DNA from: DATAAP01 sp041690495
Lineage (GTDB): Bacteria; Pseudomonadota; Alphaproteobacteria; CACIAM-22H2
DNA length: 64,000 bases
Direction of reading: 5' to 3'
Assembly (NCBI GenBank): GCA_041690495.1
Contig: JAWLHE010000013.1
Span: 1 to 64,000 of the forward strand
The position numbers and the translations under genes are program-made. Shown piece after piece: positions 16,550 to 25,259 of this stretch (position 1 is the stretch's first letter; each line of letters begins with the position of its first letter). Below the pieces are notes generated by a model. The model saw only the letters and a program-made list of their open reading frames with translations. It made no database searches and was not told the origin of the DNA.

Positions 16550-18472
16550 ATGTGCGCTCCGAAGGAGATTCGAGGGATATGGCTGTTGCGCCGGACGCGC
16601 CGCGCGCTGGCGGCGCTCGGCATCGAGCGCCGCGGCAACGTGGCGCCGCTGCTCGCGGTCGCCATCATCCCGCTGGTCGCCGCCGTCGGCCTGTCGATCG
16701 ACGGCGCGCGCGGTTGGCTGGTGAAGTCGCGCCTGTCCCAGGCGATCGACGCCGCCGGCCTCGCCGGTGGGCGGGTGATCAGCCAGGCCGCACAGCGCGA
16801 CGCCGACATCGAGATGTTCTTCAGGGCGAACTTCCCGGCGGGATACATGGATGCGGTGGTCGAAGGGCCGGAAATCGCGGTCGATTCGGAAACCAGTCCG
16901 ACCCAGATCACCATTCAGGCTACGGCAACAGTGCCGACCACGTTCATGCGCGTCGTCGGCCAGACGCAGATAAAGGTAAGCGCCAGGACCGTCGTGCAGC
17001 GCGAGGACAAGGGCATGGAGCTCGTCCTCGTGATGGACAATACCGGGTCCATGCAGCAGAAAGCCGGCGGCGCCGATACGAAGATCGAGGCCGTTCGAGA
17101 CGCCGCGTCAGCTCTCATCAATTCGCTCTACGGCAATCGCGACGTCGTTCCGACCTTGTGGGTCGGCGTCGTACCATATGTCGCGACGGTCAACATTGGG
17201 ACTGCGAATAACAGCTGGACCGTCCAGCAAACCACGCCGTCCTATCCCATCGAGAGAATCGACCGCACTCAACACGGTTCGGGTTCGAGTCTGAGGGCGA
17301 CCGTCTGCGTGACCACGGCCGTCGAGCACACCTTCCATGACGGACAGATTATCGATATCGCGGGCGCGTCGGAGTCGAAGTTCAACGGTCGTTTCCTGAT
17401 CCGGACGGTCAGCACCGGCAATAGCGGCGTCAACAGCGGGTGCACGTTCGATCCCGATCTGAAGCGGCACTTCTGGTACGTGATCACCGGCTCAAGCGCG
17501 TCATCGGCGACAGGCGGATCGATGACCGCCTCGGTGCCGCCGGTCGACTACTCGAAAGCGGGCGGAGTCGGCTGGACCGGCTGCGTCGAAGCGCGGCCCG
17601 CCCCCTATGAGGAGCAGCAGGCGGAGGCCCTGCCCGATACACAGGAAACAAAATGGGTTCAGTTCTTCTGGCCGTCGACCCGCGGCGTCAGATTCTATGG
17701 CGCCAACAAGACCCAGCTCAGCACCAGCCCCAGCAGCAGGTTCGGCGACAACGACTGGGGCTCGCAGGGTTACAATGGCGCGTCCGGAATGAGCCCCGCC
17801 GTTATGGAAAACGACACGAACTACCTGGGGTATGGCCCGAATTTCGGCTGCGGCACGCCCATCACGCCGCTGCAGCAGAGCAAGACGACAGTCTTGCAGG
17901 AAATCGGGAAGATGGAACCGTGGGGCCGCAGCGGCACGATGGCGAACCTGGGTCTCGCCTGGGGCTGGCGCGTTCTGAGCCCGGCATGGAAGAACAGGTG
18001 GCCCGACGTGCCCCCCGAGCATCCGGTCGGCTATGACGAAACCCTCTGGAGCAAGGTCGTCATCCTACTCACCGACGGCAATAACGAATGGTACGACTGG
18101 TCCGGCCTGCCACCCGGCTGCGCCGGGTACAGCTCGTCGAACTGCCACAACAGCACGTACACTACCGGCCTTCCGGAGGACGGTGACTATACGGCCTATG
18201 GCCGCCTTTCCGAACGCCGGCTCGGACCCAGCGCCGTGAACATCCCGACAGCGACAACGGCGATCGACGATCGCATGAGACTGCTTTGCGGCGCCATGAA
18301 ATCGAACGGCATCATCATCTACACGATCGTGCTCCAGGGCGGCGATCAGGACCTGTATCGGGAGTGCGCGACATCCACCCATCACGCCTTCTATGCAGCG
18401 GGAACCGATGAACTCACGTCGGTCTTCAAGCAGATCGGCGACCAGCTGGCCAATCTGCGCCTCGCCCAGTAA
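16550..18472 (+). CDS. tadG: TadG-like pilus protein with von Willebrand factor A domain
   Basis: The 640-residue protein starts with the Tad minor pilin region: a basic segment, then RRGNVAPLLAVAIIPLVAAVGLSID, a membrane-anchored Flp/TadG N-terminus. A VWA domain follows with the MIDAS motif DNTGSM near residue 163. It is interrupted around residues 249-329 by a beta-rich insertion and ends with the second half of the VWA fold (KVVILLTDGNNEW). TadG proteins are surface or periplasmic components of Tad systems. The start is uncertain: ATG 16550 is used, and GGAG at 16562 could serve a later TTG. Confidence 0.87.
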   Translation: MCAPKEIRGIWLLRRTRRALAALGIERRGNVAPLLAVAIIPLVAAVGLSIDGARGWLVKSRLSQAIDAAGLAGGRVISQAAQRDADIEMFFRANFPAGYMDAVVEGPEIAVDSETSPTQITIQATATVPTTFMRVVGQTQIKVSARTVVQREDKGMELVLVMDNTGSMQQKAGGADTKIEAVRDAASALINSLYGNRDVVPTLWVGVVPYVATVNIGTANNSWTVQQTTPSYPIERIDRTQHGSGSSLRATVCVTTAVEHTFHDGQIIDIAGASESKFNGRFLIRTVSTGNSGVNSGCTFDPDLKRHFWYVITGSSASSATGGSMTASVPPVDYSKAGGVGWTGCVEARPAPYEEQQAEALPDTQETKWVQFFWPSTRGVRFYGANKTQLSTSPSSRFGDNDWGSQGYNGASGMSPAVMENDTNYLGYGPNFGCGTPITPLQQSKTTVLQEIGKMEPWGRSGTMANLGLAWGWRVLSPAWKNRWPDVPPEHPVGYDETLWSKVVILLTDGNNEWYDWSGLPPGCAGYSSSNCHNSTYTTGLPEDGDYTAYGRLSERRLGPSAVNIPTATTAIDDRMRLLCGAMKSNGIIIYTIVLQGGDQDLYRECATSTHHAFYAAGTDELTSVFKQIGDQLANLRLAQ

Positions 18473-18572
18473 GCGCCGCGCCTGAGGCGTCGCTACGGCC
18501 AAGCCTGGCGCGGTCGGAACGCCTCGCCGCTCCCGGGCGTTTTCCGGCGGCAAGGCAGCTATAGGGTGCGCA

Positions 18573-19145
18573 ATGCAGACGCCGTTGGAAATTACTTTCC
18601 ACAACATGCAGCCGTCCGAGACCGTCGAGGCGGAGATCCGCAAGCGGGCGGCGAAGCTCGAGAAAATGTATGAGCGGCTGGTCGGGTGTCGCGTGTCGGT
18701 CGAAGGGCTGCACAAGCAGCACCGGACCGGCAACGTCTACGAAGTTCATATCGAGATGATGGTGCCGGGCCAGAACCTGGTGGTCAGCCGGGAGCCGCAC
18801 AAGGCCAAAGAGCGCTACGCAAACCCCGACGTGTACACCTCGATCCGCGACGCATTCAAATCGGCCGAGCGGCAGCTCAACGACTTCAAGCAGCGCCAGC
18901 GCGGGGACGTCAAGCCGCACGATGCGATGTTCCAGGGACAGGTGTCGCAGCTCTATCCCGACGAGGATCACGGATTCATCCTCACGCATACCGGCACGCA
19001 GCTCTATTTCCACCGCAACAGCGTCATGAACAATGGCTTCGACCTTCTCAAGAAGGGCGATGCCGTGCATTTCGTCGAAACCGTCGGCGATACCGGCCCG
19101 ATCGCCAGCAAGGTCTGGCGCGGCCCAGAGCACCACATGGATTGA
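18573..19145 (+). CDS. HPF/RaiA-type ribosome-associated protein with C-terminal cold-shock-like domain
   Basis: The 190-residue protein has an N-terminal HPF/RaiA domain (about residues 1-105: ITFHNMQPSETVEAEIRKRA and a YEVHIEMMVPG strand), which binds the 30S decoding centre and promotes ribosome hibernation. Residues about 122-186 read like a cold-shock/S1-type RNA-binding fold: GQVSQLYPDEDHGFI, LYFHRNSV, and a GD.V.FVE strand. This domain pairing occurs in proteobacteria and differs from the long HPF dimerisation domain. It is a single gene 100 bases after tadG. Confidence 0.88.
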   Translation: MQTPLEITFHNMQPSETVEAEIRKRAAKLEKMYERLVGCRVSVEGLHKQHRTGNVYEVHIEMMVPGQNLVVSREPHKAKERYANPDVYTSIRDAFKSAERQLNDFKQRQRGDVKPHDAMFQGQVSQLYPDEDHGFILTHTGTQLYFHRNSVMNNGFDLLKKGDAVHFVETVGDTGPIASKVWRGPEHHMD

Positions 19146-19173
19146 CGCGAAGGCGCGCGTGCCGCACAGTCCG

Positions 19174-19701
19174 ATGATGCCGCGTGACCGGTTCATCGGA
19201 CTCGTGTCGGCGCTTGCAGCCCTGTTCGGCTGCGACGAAGGACCGGCCAGCAATCTGACCTTCAAGTCCACTCCGGACGTGTGGAGCTTCGTCACCGCCA
19301 TCGGGTCCGGCGGACCCCTTCTCGTCCAGGTGCACGGCAACCCCTTCCGCGAGCCCGGCGAGATGGTGTCGCGCGCGGTGGTCCGCGCCATCGGCGGCAC
19401 TTTCACCGAGCCGTGGCTGCACTTCACCGATCAGGCGGGAGAAGCGGCGTCGAAGGATGCGCGGCTGATCTGGCTCATCGATCCGCAGTCGGGGTTCAAC
19501 GCCGACCTGGTCTGTGCCGGCGAACTGCCGGCGCTCGATGCGGGGCGCCGCGTGATGGAGCTGCGCGCCGTGTTCTGCCATCGCGGCCGTCCGCTCTCCG
19601 CCGTCCACGGCTGGATCCGGCGGCCGGACAGCGCCGGCGATCCGCGCTGGCGCAACCTGATTTCCCAGATGGCGCGTCAGCTCCTCAGCGGACGCGGCTA
19701 G
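19174..19701 (+). CDS. Hypothetical protein
   Basis: This 175-residue protein has no recognised family. It is mixed alpha/beta with a pair of strands in WLHFTDQAGE and DARLIWLIDPQSGF and no clear membrane segment beyond a weakly hydrophobic N-terminus ending in a Cys (ALFGC), which is too polar for a confident lipobox. The ATG at 19174 is 29 bases after the HPF stop codon, so the two could be co-transcribed. It is convergent with the aldo/keto reductase, whose stop lies one base beyond. Confidence 0.55.
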   Translation: MMPRDRFIGLVSALAALFGCDEGPASNLTFKSTPDVWSFVTAIGSGGPLLVQVHGNPFREPGEMVSRAVVRAIGGTFTEPWLHFTDQAGEAASKDARLIWLIDPQSGFNADLVCAGELPALDAGRRVMELRAVFCHRGRPLSAVHGWIRRPDSAGDPRWRNLISQMARQLLSGRG

Positions 19702-19702
19702 C

Positions 19703-20716
19703 TCACGCGGCCGTGCGGGGGACGCGCCCTTCTATGGGATACTGCGGGTCGTTGTAGCCCGGCGTCGAGGGATGCCCGCTGACGACGAGGGAGTCGACCA
19801 GCGCCTCGTCCTCGGCGGTGAAGCGATAGGCCAGCGCGCCGGCATACTCGTCCCACTGCGCCTCGGTGCGCGGGCCGGCGACGATCCCCGTGGCCAGGCG
19901 GTTGTTGAGCACCCAGTTGACGGCGAACTGCCCGGCCGTGATGCCGCGCGCCTCTGCATGCTGCTTGATCGTCCGGGCGATGACGAGCGATTCCCGCCGC
20001 CATTCCGTCTGGTGCATGCGCTTGTCGTTACGGCCGGCACGCGTATCCGCGGGCGGCGGCGCGTCCGGATCGTACTTGCCGGTCAGCACGCCGCGCGCAA
20101 GCGGGCTGTACGCCACGACACCCAGCCCGTAATAGCCGCAGGCCGGCAGGTGCTCGATCTCGGGCATGCGGTTCATCGCATTGTAATAGGGTTGGCTGAC
20201 GATCGGCCGGCCGATCCCGAGGCGGTCGCAAAGGCTGCAGATCTCGGCGACCCGCCAGCTCCGGTAGTTCGAGACGCCGAAATACCGAGCCTTGCCCTGG
20301 CGCACGATATCGCCGATCGTCTGCACGGTCTCGGCGAGCGGCGTTTTGTGGTCTTCCTTGTGCAGATAATAGATGTCGACATAGTCGGTACCGAGCCGGG
20401 CGAGGCTCTCGTCGATCGCCGTCATCATCCATTTGCGCGACAGGCCGGCCCGGTTCGGGTCCTTGCCCATCGGGTTCGCGACCTTGGTTGCCAGGACCCA
20501 CTTGTCGCGCCCGTTCTTGATGGCGCGCCCGACAATCTCCTCGGAGCGGCCCTCATGGTAGACATCGGCCGTGTCGATGAAGTTGATGCCGCCGTCCAGC
20601 GCCTTGTCGATAATGCGCCGCGCGGTCTGCTCGTCGGTCTGGCCGCCGAACATCATCGTGCCGAGGCACAAGGGAGACACCTTCACGCCCGAGGCGCCGA
20701 GGGAGCGATATTGCAT
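19703..20716 (-). CDS. Aldo/keto reductase
   Basis: The 337-residue protein is an NAD(P)H-dependent (beta/alpha)8 oxidoreductase. The catalytic tetrad can be placed as Asp48, Tyr53, Lys78 and His119 (in FIDTADVYHEG, VLATKV and YYLHKED). The C-terminal cofactor loop is present (VAGPRTEAQ). It resembles the Tas/YghZ-like branch that acts on small aldehydes, but the substrate cannot be read from sequence. The start at MQYRSLGASG fits the family; a frame extension of 29 codons upstream lacks family features. Confidence 0.92.
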   Translation of the reverse strand: MQYRSLGASGVKVSPLCLGTMMFGGQTDEQTARRIIDKALDGGINFIDTADVYHEGRSEEIVGRAIKNGRDKWVLATKVANPMGKDPNRAGLSRKWMMTAIDESLARLGTDYVDIYYLHKEDHKTPLAETVQTIGDIVRQGKARYFGVSNYRSWRVAEICSLCDRLGIGRPIVSQPYYNAMNRMPEIEHLPACGYYGLGVVAYSPLARGVLTGKYDPDAPPPADTRAGRNDKRMHQTEWRRESLVIARTIKQHAEARGITAGQFAVNWVLNNRLATGIVAGPRTEAQWDEYAGALAYRFTAEDEALVDSLVVSGHPSTPGYNDPQYPIEGRVPRTAA

Positions 20717-20827
20717 GGACGTCTGCCGCTGGGTTTCGGGGACCGCAGCCGCCGGATCGATTGCAACGCGACCGGACGGCGCCGGATTCCTTACCGTCCC
20801 CACCCGCGCCGCACAAGGACGATTTGA

Positions 20828-21757
20828 TCAGAGCTTCGCGCCCTCGATATACGCCCGCTCCAATGCATCGGGCGCCAGGACCGCCTCGCGCAGGTCGGCA
20901 TTTTCCAGGTTCGTGCCGACAAGACTGGCTCCACGCAGATCGCTCGCGACGAGCCGCGCATCGGTGAGAATGGCGTGGTCGAGACGGGATTCGCGTAGAT
21001 CGCTTCCCGACAGATCCTTGCCCTGCAGATCGGCCCGGGTGAGATCGGTCGCCCGCATGACGAGCCGCGCCCCCTTCGCGCCGTTGCTCCTGAGCCAGAC
21101 GACATGGTCCTGAACGGCCGCGCGAAGCTGGTGAAACTCGATCGGCCGCAGCAGCGTCGCAACCGTGAGCGCCCATTCGGGCAGCGCGTTCCGCGCATCC
21201 TCGGTGCGGGAAAAATCGGTGCCCTGCAGCTTCGCGTTCGCGAACTGGGAGCCGCTGATGCTGCAGGAGTCGAACACCGCGCCGCGCAGATCGGCGCCGG
21301 TGAAATCTACATCCGTCGCGCGTACGTTGGTCAGCGCGGCGCTGTTCAGGCTGGCATTCGCGAAGTTCGAACGCTCGATCGTGGCGCCCTCGAAGGAGAG
21401 CTTCGCTGCCGCCAGGTCGGGCCGCCGCTCCGAATACGACAAGACGCGCGTCGTCCGGAACACCGCGCCGCTCGCGTCGGCGGATATGAACTTCGCGCCC
21501 TTGAAGCTGCAATTGTCGAAGACCGTGCGGACCAGGTCCGCGCCCTCGAGGTTGACGCCGTCGAAGCTGCAATCGATGAATGTCGAGCGCGTGAATACGG
21601 CGCGCCGCAGCACGGCTCCATCGAAGCGCACGTCCTTGACCGTCGCGCCGACGACCTTGAGACCATCGAGCGTCTTTCCGGAGAGGTCCTGTCCGTTGAG
21701 TTTGGTGGCATCGAGGCCGGAGTTGGCGTTTCTCCAGCGGTCCGGGCGTTCAGACAT
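20828..21757 (-). CDS. Pentapeptide-repeat protein
   Basis: The 309-residue protein is built almost wholly of pentapeptide repeats of the A(D/N)LXX type, for example GADLVRTVFDNCSFKGAKF, in a long run at about residues 25-170 and a second run at about 225-305. The two runs are split by a non-repeat helix segment (LRPIEFHQLRAAVQDHVVWL). Such proteins fold as right-handed quadrilateral beta-helices. No membrane or signal segment is seen. Function is unknown; similarity to Qnr/MfpA gyrase-protecting proteins is only in fold. Confidence 0.9.
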   Translation of the reverse strand: MSERPDRWRNANSGLDATKLNGQDLSGKTLDGLKVVGATVKDVRFDGAVLRRAVFTRSTFIDCSFDGVNLEGADLVRTVFDNCSFKGAKFISADASGAVFRTTRVLSYSERRPDLAAAKLSFEGATIERSNFANASLNSAALTNVRATDVDFTGADLRGAVFDSCSISGSQFANAKLQGTDFSRTEDARNALPEWALTVATLLRPIEFHQLRAAVQDHVVWLRSNGAKGARLVMRATDLTRADLQGKDLSGSDLRESRLDHAILTDARLVASDLRGASLVGTNLENADLREAVLAPDALERAYIEGAKL

Positions 21758-21917
21758 GGGGTGTCGTCACGAAAGTGTTCGTTGCCACCAGCGGTAGCGC
21801 ACTACGCGTCAATAAAACGTGAATGCGGGGATTTCTCGAAAATGCGGGAGACTCGCTCCGGCAATCCGACCCGTCCGGCATGCGGGCGTGGACGCACCGC
21901 CGCAAAGGCGCCGGGGT

Positions 21918-22520
21918 CTACTTGGAGACGGAGATCGCCACCGCCTCGGTATGACGGATCACGACCGTATCGCCCTTGTGGAAGCGCTCGATATTTCCGA
22001 TCCGTTCGTCGATGTGGACCGCCAGCAGCGTTCCTTCGGACCCCTTGAGCTTCGCGCGGCGCCCGACATGATCGATCTCGTCTATCACCGCGGTCATCTG
22101 CACCGTTCCGACGTCGACTCCCGCCGGCTTTTCGCGCGGCGCCACCGTCGCTGCGCGTTGGACGTCGGGAGCAGTGGCCTCCGCCGCGCCCGATGCAGGC
22201 TCGGCCGCGATGGACACGGCGATCGACTCGATGACCTCGACATTGAGCCGGTCCCCGGCCGCGATCTGGTTGAAGTCGCTCACCGTCGGAGCGACTTTGA
22301 CGACCAGCACCCGGCCGTCCTCGCCGCGCAGGCTCACCCGGCGCAGCGTGCGGTCGATCATCTCGACTTTTCCGGTCGCGGTCACGGTGTCGGCCAGTAA
22401 GAAGAGGTGATCGGCGGGCGGCGCAGCCCCGGTCTGGGCGTAAGCGGTCGCCACGGTCGGCAACGAAGCAGCATACTGCAGACCGGCAGCAATCAACGCC
22501 GGTACGATGGGATTGTGCAT
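21918..22520 (-). CDS. Hypothetical exported protein with repeated beta-barrel-like segments
   Basis: The 200-residue protein has a signal peptide of about 28 residues. It then holds two similar segments: VTATGKVEMIDRTLRRVSLRGEDGRVLVV, and VQMTAVIDEIDHVGRRAKLKGSEGTLLAV. They are separated by an Ala/Pro linker and each is followed by a FN.I..GD...V strand, suggesting a duplicated OB-like beta domain. The ATG at 22520 has a strong AGGAGG. No catalytic motif is seen. A periplasmic location is inferred from the signal peptide. Confidence 0.65.
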   Translation of the reverse strand: MHNPIVPALIAAGLQYAASLPTVATAYAQTGAAPPADHLFLLADTVTATGKVEMIDRTLRRVSLRGEDGRVLVVKVAPTVSDFNQIAAGDRLNVEVIESIAVSIAAEPASGAAEATAPDVQRAATVAPREKPAGVDVGTVQMTAVIDEIDHVGRRAKLKGSEGTLLAVHIDERIGNIERFHKGDTVVIRHTEAVAISVSK

Positions 22521-22666
22521 GAGGCACCTCCTCGCGCGGAAACGAGCGCGGTGCTTATGCAACGATATCGGGGCGCTGGCGGCCCCGCATCGCGGCAGAC
22601 GGATCTACCCGGAAAATCCGTCCGCCCGGAATCTATCGCCCTGGTGTTTGACCGGTCTCGGCGCCC

Positions 22667-23491
22667 TCACCGGGTCGGGCTGGAGTATGAGCCTGGAGGG
22701 CTTTGAGACGGGGATTGAGTCGGGCTGAATGAGTCGGTCGTCCCGCTGCGCGGGGCCGGCGCGCCGGACGCGCTGGTCGGCTGGCCCGTCGGCGACGTGA
22801 GCACCACCTCGACGCGGCGATTGAGTTGCCGCCCCTGGACGGTATCGTTGCTGGCGACCGGTACACTTTCGCCCATGCCGCGTGCATTCACCCGCGTCGG
22901 ATCTATGCCGCGGCGCACCAGCGCAGTACGGACCGCCTCCGCCCGCCGCTGCGATAGCTGGAGATTGTAGGAATCGCTGCCAGTGCTGTCCGTATAGCCT
23001 TCGAGCGTGACATTGGTGTCCGGGTTGTCCCGGAGGAAGCTTGCGAGCTGTTCGAGCGTCGGCGCCGCGCCGGGAAGCAGCTCGGCCTCGTCGTGTTTGA
23101 ACAGCACGTTGCTCAGGGTCACGACCTGGCTGCGCGGGGCCGGCCTGTCGCGCTCAATGCTGGCCCTCTGGATCTGCTCCCGGGTTTGACTGAGCCTGGC
23201 CGTCTCCTCGGCAAGCGCCGCACGCTGCATGGCAAGATAGGCGCGGTGCCTGACCTCCTCCTCGCTGGCGCCGTCGGCCCAGGCGGCCTCGGCGATGTTC
23301 AGGGACTCGCGGGCGCTCCGCACCTCACCGGGCGCCCCGCGATTGACCATCGGATCTTGCGCGATGGCCGCCACGCGCGCGCGCGCCTGCTCCAGCGTGG
23401 CGTTCTCCTGCGATGTCGAACACGCGGCGACGCCGAGGGCAAGCGCGGTGGCGACGATGACGCGTGGGTACCGGACTGCGAGGTTCATCAT
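22667..23491 (-). CDS. OmpA-family lipoprotein with DUF4398-like region
   Basis: The 274-residue protein has a lipoprotein signal (lipobox GVAAC). A helical DUF4398-like region at about residues 25-110 is followed by an OmpA C-terminal peptidoglycan-binding domain at about 120-235. That domain carries NVTLEGYTDSTGSDSYNLQLSQRRAEAV and the conserved NRRVEVVL. The Ser/Pro-rich tail is likely disordered. It should anchor the outer membrane to peptidoglycan. AGGAG lies before the ATG pair at 23488-23491. It follows a small DUF4398 lipoprotein gene by 20 bases, so the two are probably co-transcribed. Confidence 0.9.
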   Translation of the reverse strand: MMNLAVRYPRVIVATALALGVAACSTSQENATLEQARARVAAIAQDPMVNRGAPGEVRSARESLNIAEAAWADGASEEEVRHRAYLAMQRAALAEETARLSQTREQIQRASIERDRPAPRSQVVTLSNVLFKHDEAELLPGAAPTLEQLASFLRDNPDTNVTLEGYTDSTGSDSYNLQLSQRRAEAVRTALVRRGIDPTRVNARGMGESVPVASNDTVQGRQLNRRVEVVLTSPTGQPTSASGAPAPRSGTTDSFSPTQSPSQSPPGSYSSPTR

Positions 23492-23511
23492 GGACTCCTG
23501 TCGTTTGTCGT

Positions 23512-23883
23512 TTAACGCGGGGTAATCGGCCGCTGCGATCCGGTTCCCCCCTGGACCTCCTGCAGGGCCCGTTGCGCCGCCGTCGCCTGCGCCTTCGCGC
23601 CGGCAACCTCGGCATCGACCTGCGCTTCCTCGGCAAGCCAGAGCGCCATCTCGTATTCCGACTGGTTGGCGGCGTCCTGCGCATGGTTGAGCTTGATCCG
23701 TGCGTTGTTAAGCTCGACCGGCGCGTAATCGGTGGCGCCCGCTCGCTCGGCGGAATCGATCGCCACGCGCGCGGCTCCTATCTCGGTAGTAGGCGGCGTT
23801 CCGGAGGAACAGGCGCCCAGTCCTGCACCCAGTGCAATGAGCATCAGCGCAACGAACGGTCCTGAAATGCGACGATGGATCAT
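23512..23883 (-). CDS. Small DUF4398 lipoprotein
   Basis: The 123-residue protein has a lipoprotein signal with lipobox GLGAC near residue 24, then a DUF4398 helical region: EIGAARVAIDSAERAGATDY followed by APVELNNARIKLNHA and an Ala/Glu-rich coiled-coil helix. The ATG at 23883 (MIHRRISGP) gives the normal signal peptide; the longer frame upstream does not. It lies 20 bases before the OmpA-family gene, which carries a related region. Role unknown; probably outer-membrane or periplasmic. Confidence 0.8.
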   Translation of the reverse strand: MIHRRISGPFVALMLIALGAGLGACSSGTPPTTEIGAARVAIDSAERAGATDYAPVELNNARIKLNHAQDAANQSEYEMALWLAEEAQVDAEVAGAKAQATAAQRALQEVQGGTGSQRPITPR

Positions 23884-24002
23884 GTGGCGAACTCCGCTTC
23901 GAGACGTTACGGGGATAAGTCGCAACAGGAACGCAGAGCGGCGCATTTCGTTGCCGTACGTGGCAAGAGCGTAGCCAATCATCAGCGAAAGGAACGCGCA
24001 TC

Positions 24003-24431
24003 ATGTACTTGCGAGTAATGGGTATGATCATAAGCGGCGCGCTGTGGCTGAGTGCTCCGCCGGCCTCCCAGGCGCAGACCAGAAGCTACGACAGCTGCCG
24101 GGACGAGGCCGCCACCAAGAACATCACCGGGGACGACCTGGCCGACTTCATGAACCGCTGTACCGCGCAACCGGCCATGAGCGGCTCGACCGCGACAGGG
24201 CCGACCTACAATTCCTGCAGGGGCGAAGCCATATCGCGCAATCTGTCCGGCGATGCGCGCGCCGACTATGTCGACAGCTGCCTCGCCCGGTCCGGCTCGA
24301 TGTCCGGGACCGCTTCAGGTGCCGCGGGCACCGGCGGCGCCACGTTTCATCAGTGTCGGACGCAGGCCGCCGCGCGGGGCATCGAAGGCACGGCGTTGGA
24401 CCAGTTCCTGGATGACTGCGTAGCTCGATAG
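24003..24431 (+). CDS. Exported protein with three PsiF-like repeats
   Basis: The 142-residue protein has a signal peptide (about residues 1-25) and three copies of a Cys-bounded repeat of about 28 residues beginning at residues near 28, 70 and 113. Each has the pattern (S/Y/H).C..(E/Q)A..(K/R).(I/L).G......(F/Y)...C, as in PsiF repeats of phosphate-starvation-inducible proteins. Each repeat has two cysteines that could form a disulphide in the periplasm. AAGGA lies nine bases before the ATG. The function of PsiF-like proteins is unknown. Confidence 0.7.
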   Translation: MYLRVMGMIISGALWLSAPPASQAQTRSYDSCRDEAATKNITGDDLADFMNRCTAQPAMSGSTATGPTYNSCRGEAISRNLSGDARADYVDSCLARSGSMSGTASGAAGTGGATFHQCRTQAAARGIEGTALDQFLDDCVAR

Positions 24432-24450
24432 CGAATCGGAGACATGTTGT

Positions 24451-24477
24451 CGGCGGCGCGGCGGAATCGCGCCGCCG
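24451..24477. terminator. Hairpin between convergent PsiF-like and arfB genes
   Basis: CGGCGGCGCG and CGCGCCGCCG form a perfect 10-bp stem with a seven-base loop, placed 20 bases after the stop codon of the PsiF-like gene. There is no T tract, so termination is plausible but not sure. Confidence 0.4.
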
Positions 24478-24556
24478 CGGAAAGCCTGGTCAAGCTACAT
24501 CTTCCTCGCCCGATAGAGCCGAAGCCGGGTAGATCCGCAGGACAGCCCGGCGGCGC

Positions 24557-24979
24557 CTATTCGGGCGAGGGCCGGCTGCCGCGCAGGCGCTTGAGCGCCG
24601 AGCGCTTGGCCTTGGCCTTGAGCCGTCGCTGGCGTGCCGCCGCGGTCGGCTTGGTCGCGCGCCGCTTCACCGGTGCCACGCTGGCACGGCGAACCAGCTC
24701 GACCAGCCGCTCACGCGCGTCCTCGCGGTTACGCTCCTGGGTACGATGGCGCTGGGCGGTGATGACCAGCACGCCATCGCGGGTCAGACGCCGGCCGGCA
24801 AGCTGTTCGAGCCGGGCGCGCACATCCGGCGGCAACGAGGGCGAGCGCCGCACATCGAAGCGGAGCTGCACCGCGGTCGCCAACTTGTTGACGTTCTGCC
24901 CGCCGGGGCCGGAGGCGCGGATAAAGCGCTCCACGATTTCGCGCTCGTCGAGCCCGATCCGGCCGGTGATGCGGATCAT
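24557..24979 (-). CDS. arfB: Alternative ribosome-rescue factor ArfB (YaeJ)
   Basis: The 140-residue protein has the release-factor-like peptidyl-tRNA hydrolase domain with SGPGGQNVNK (GGQ at 26-28) and a Lys/Arg-rich C-terminal tail (about residues 105-136) that enters the empty mRNA channel of stalled ribosomes. There is no codon-recognition domain, which separates it from RF1/RF2. ArfB hydrolyses peptidyl-tRNA on non-stop complexes. It is a stand-alone gene whose start is 27 bases from the next small gene. Confidence 0.93.
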   Translation of the reverse strand: MIRITGRIGLDEREIVERFIRASGPGGQNVNKLATAVQLRFDVRRSPSLPPDVRARLEQLAGRRLTRDGVLVITAQRHRTQERNREDARERLVELVRRASVAPVKRRATKPTAAARQRRLKAKAKRSALKRLRGSRPSPE

Positions 24980-25006
24980 GCGCCGGCTCCCCCCATGTCG
25001 CCAGCG

Positions 25007-25243
25007 CTACTTGGCGCGCCCGCGCAGCTCTTCGATCTCGGCCGCCATTGCGTCGATTGTCGAGGCCATGTTCTCGACCAGCGCACGCGCCGTCGCCGGC
25101 AAGGCGACATCGCGCGCCTGTTCCGCGAGTCGTCGCGCGCGGTCGAGATCGACGGTTCTCGAATCCTGTCGCATAGCCTGCACCAAACCCGTTGCATCGG
25201 TTCGGCTTTGAGTGTCGCGCATGATCGCCGCCGCCGCAATCAT
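25007..25243 (-). CDS. Small helical hypothetical protein
   Basis: I do not recognise this 78-residue protein. It is Ala/Arg/Glu-rich and almost wholly helical, with a C-terminal coiled-coil-like segment (NMASTIDAMAAEIEELRG). It lies 16 bases after the stop of the 108-residue gene upstream and 27 bases before arfB on the same strand, so it may be part of a short operon. The frame continues upstream across the neighbouring gene, so the start at 25243 is a judgement. Confidence 0.45.
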   Translation of the reverse strand: MIAAAAIMRDTQSRTDATGLVQAMRQDSRTVDLDRARRLAEQARDVALPATARALVENMASTIDAMAAEIEELRGRAK

Positions 25244-25259
25244 GCTCTTTTGCAGGCCT

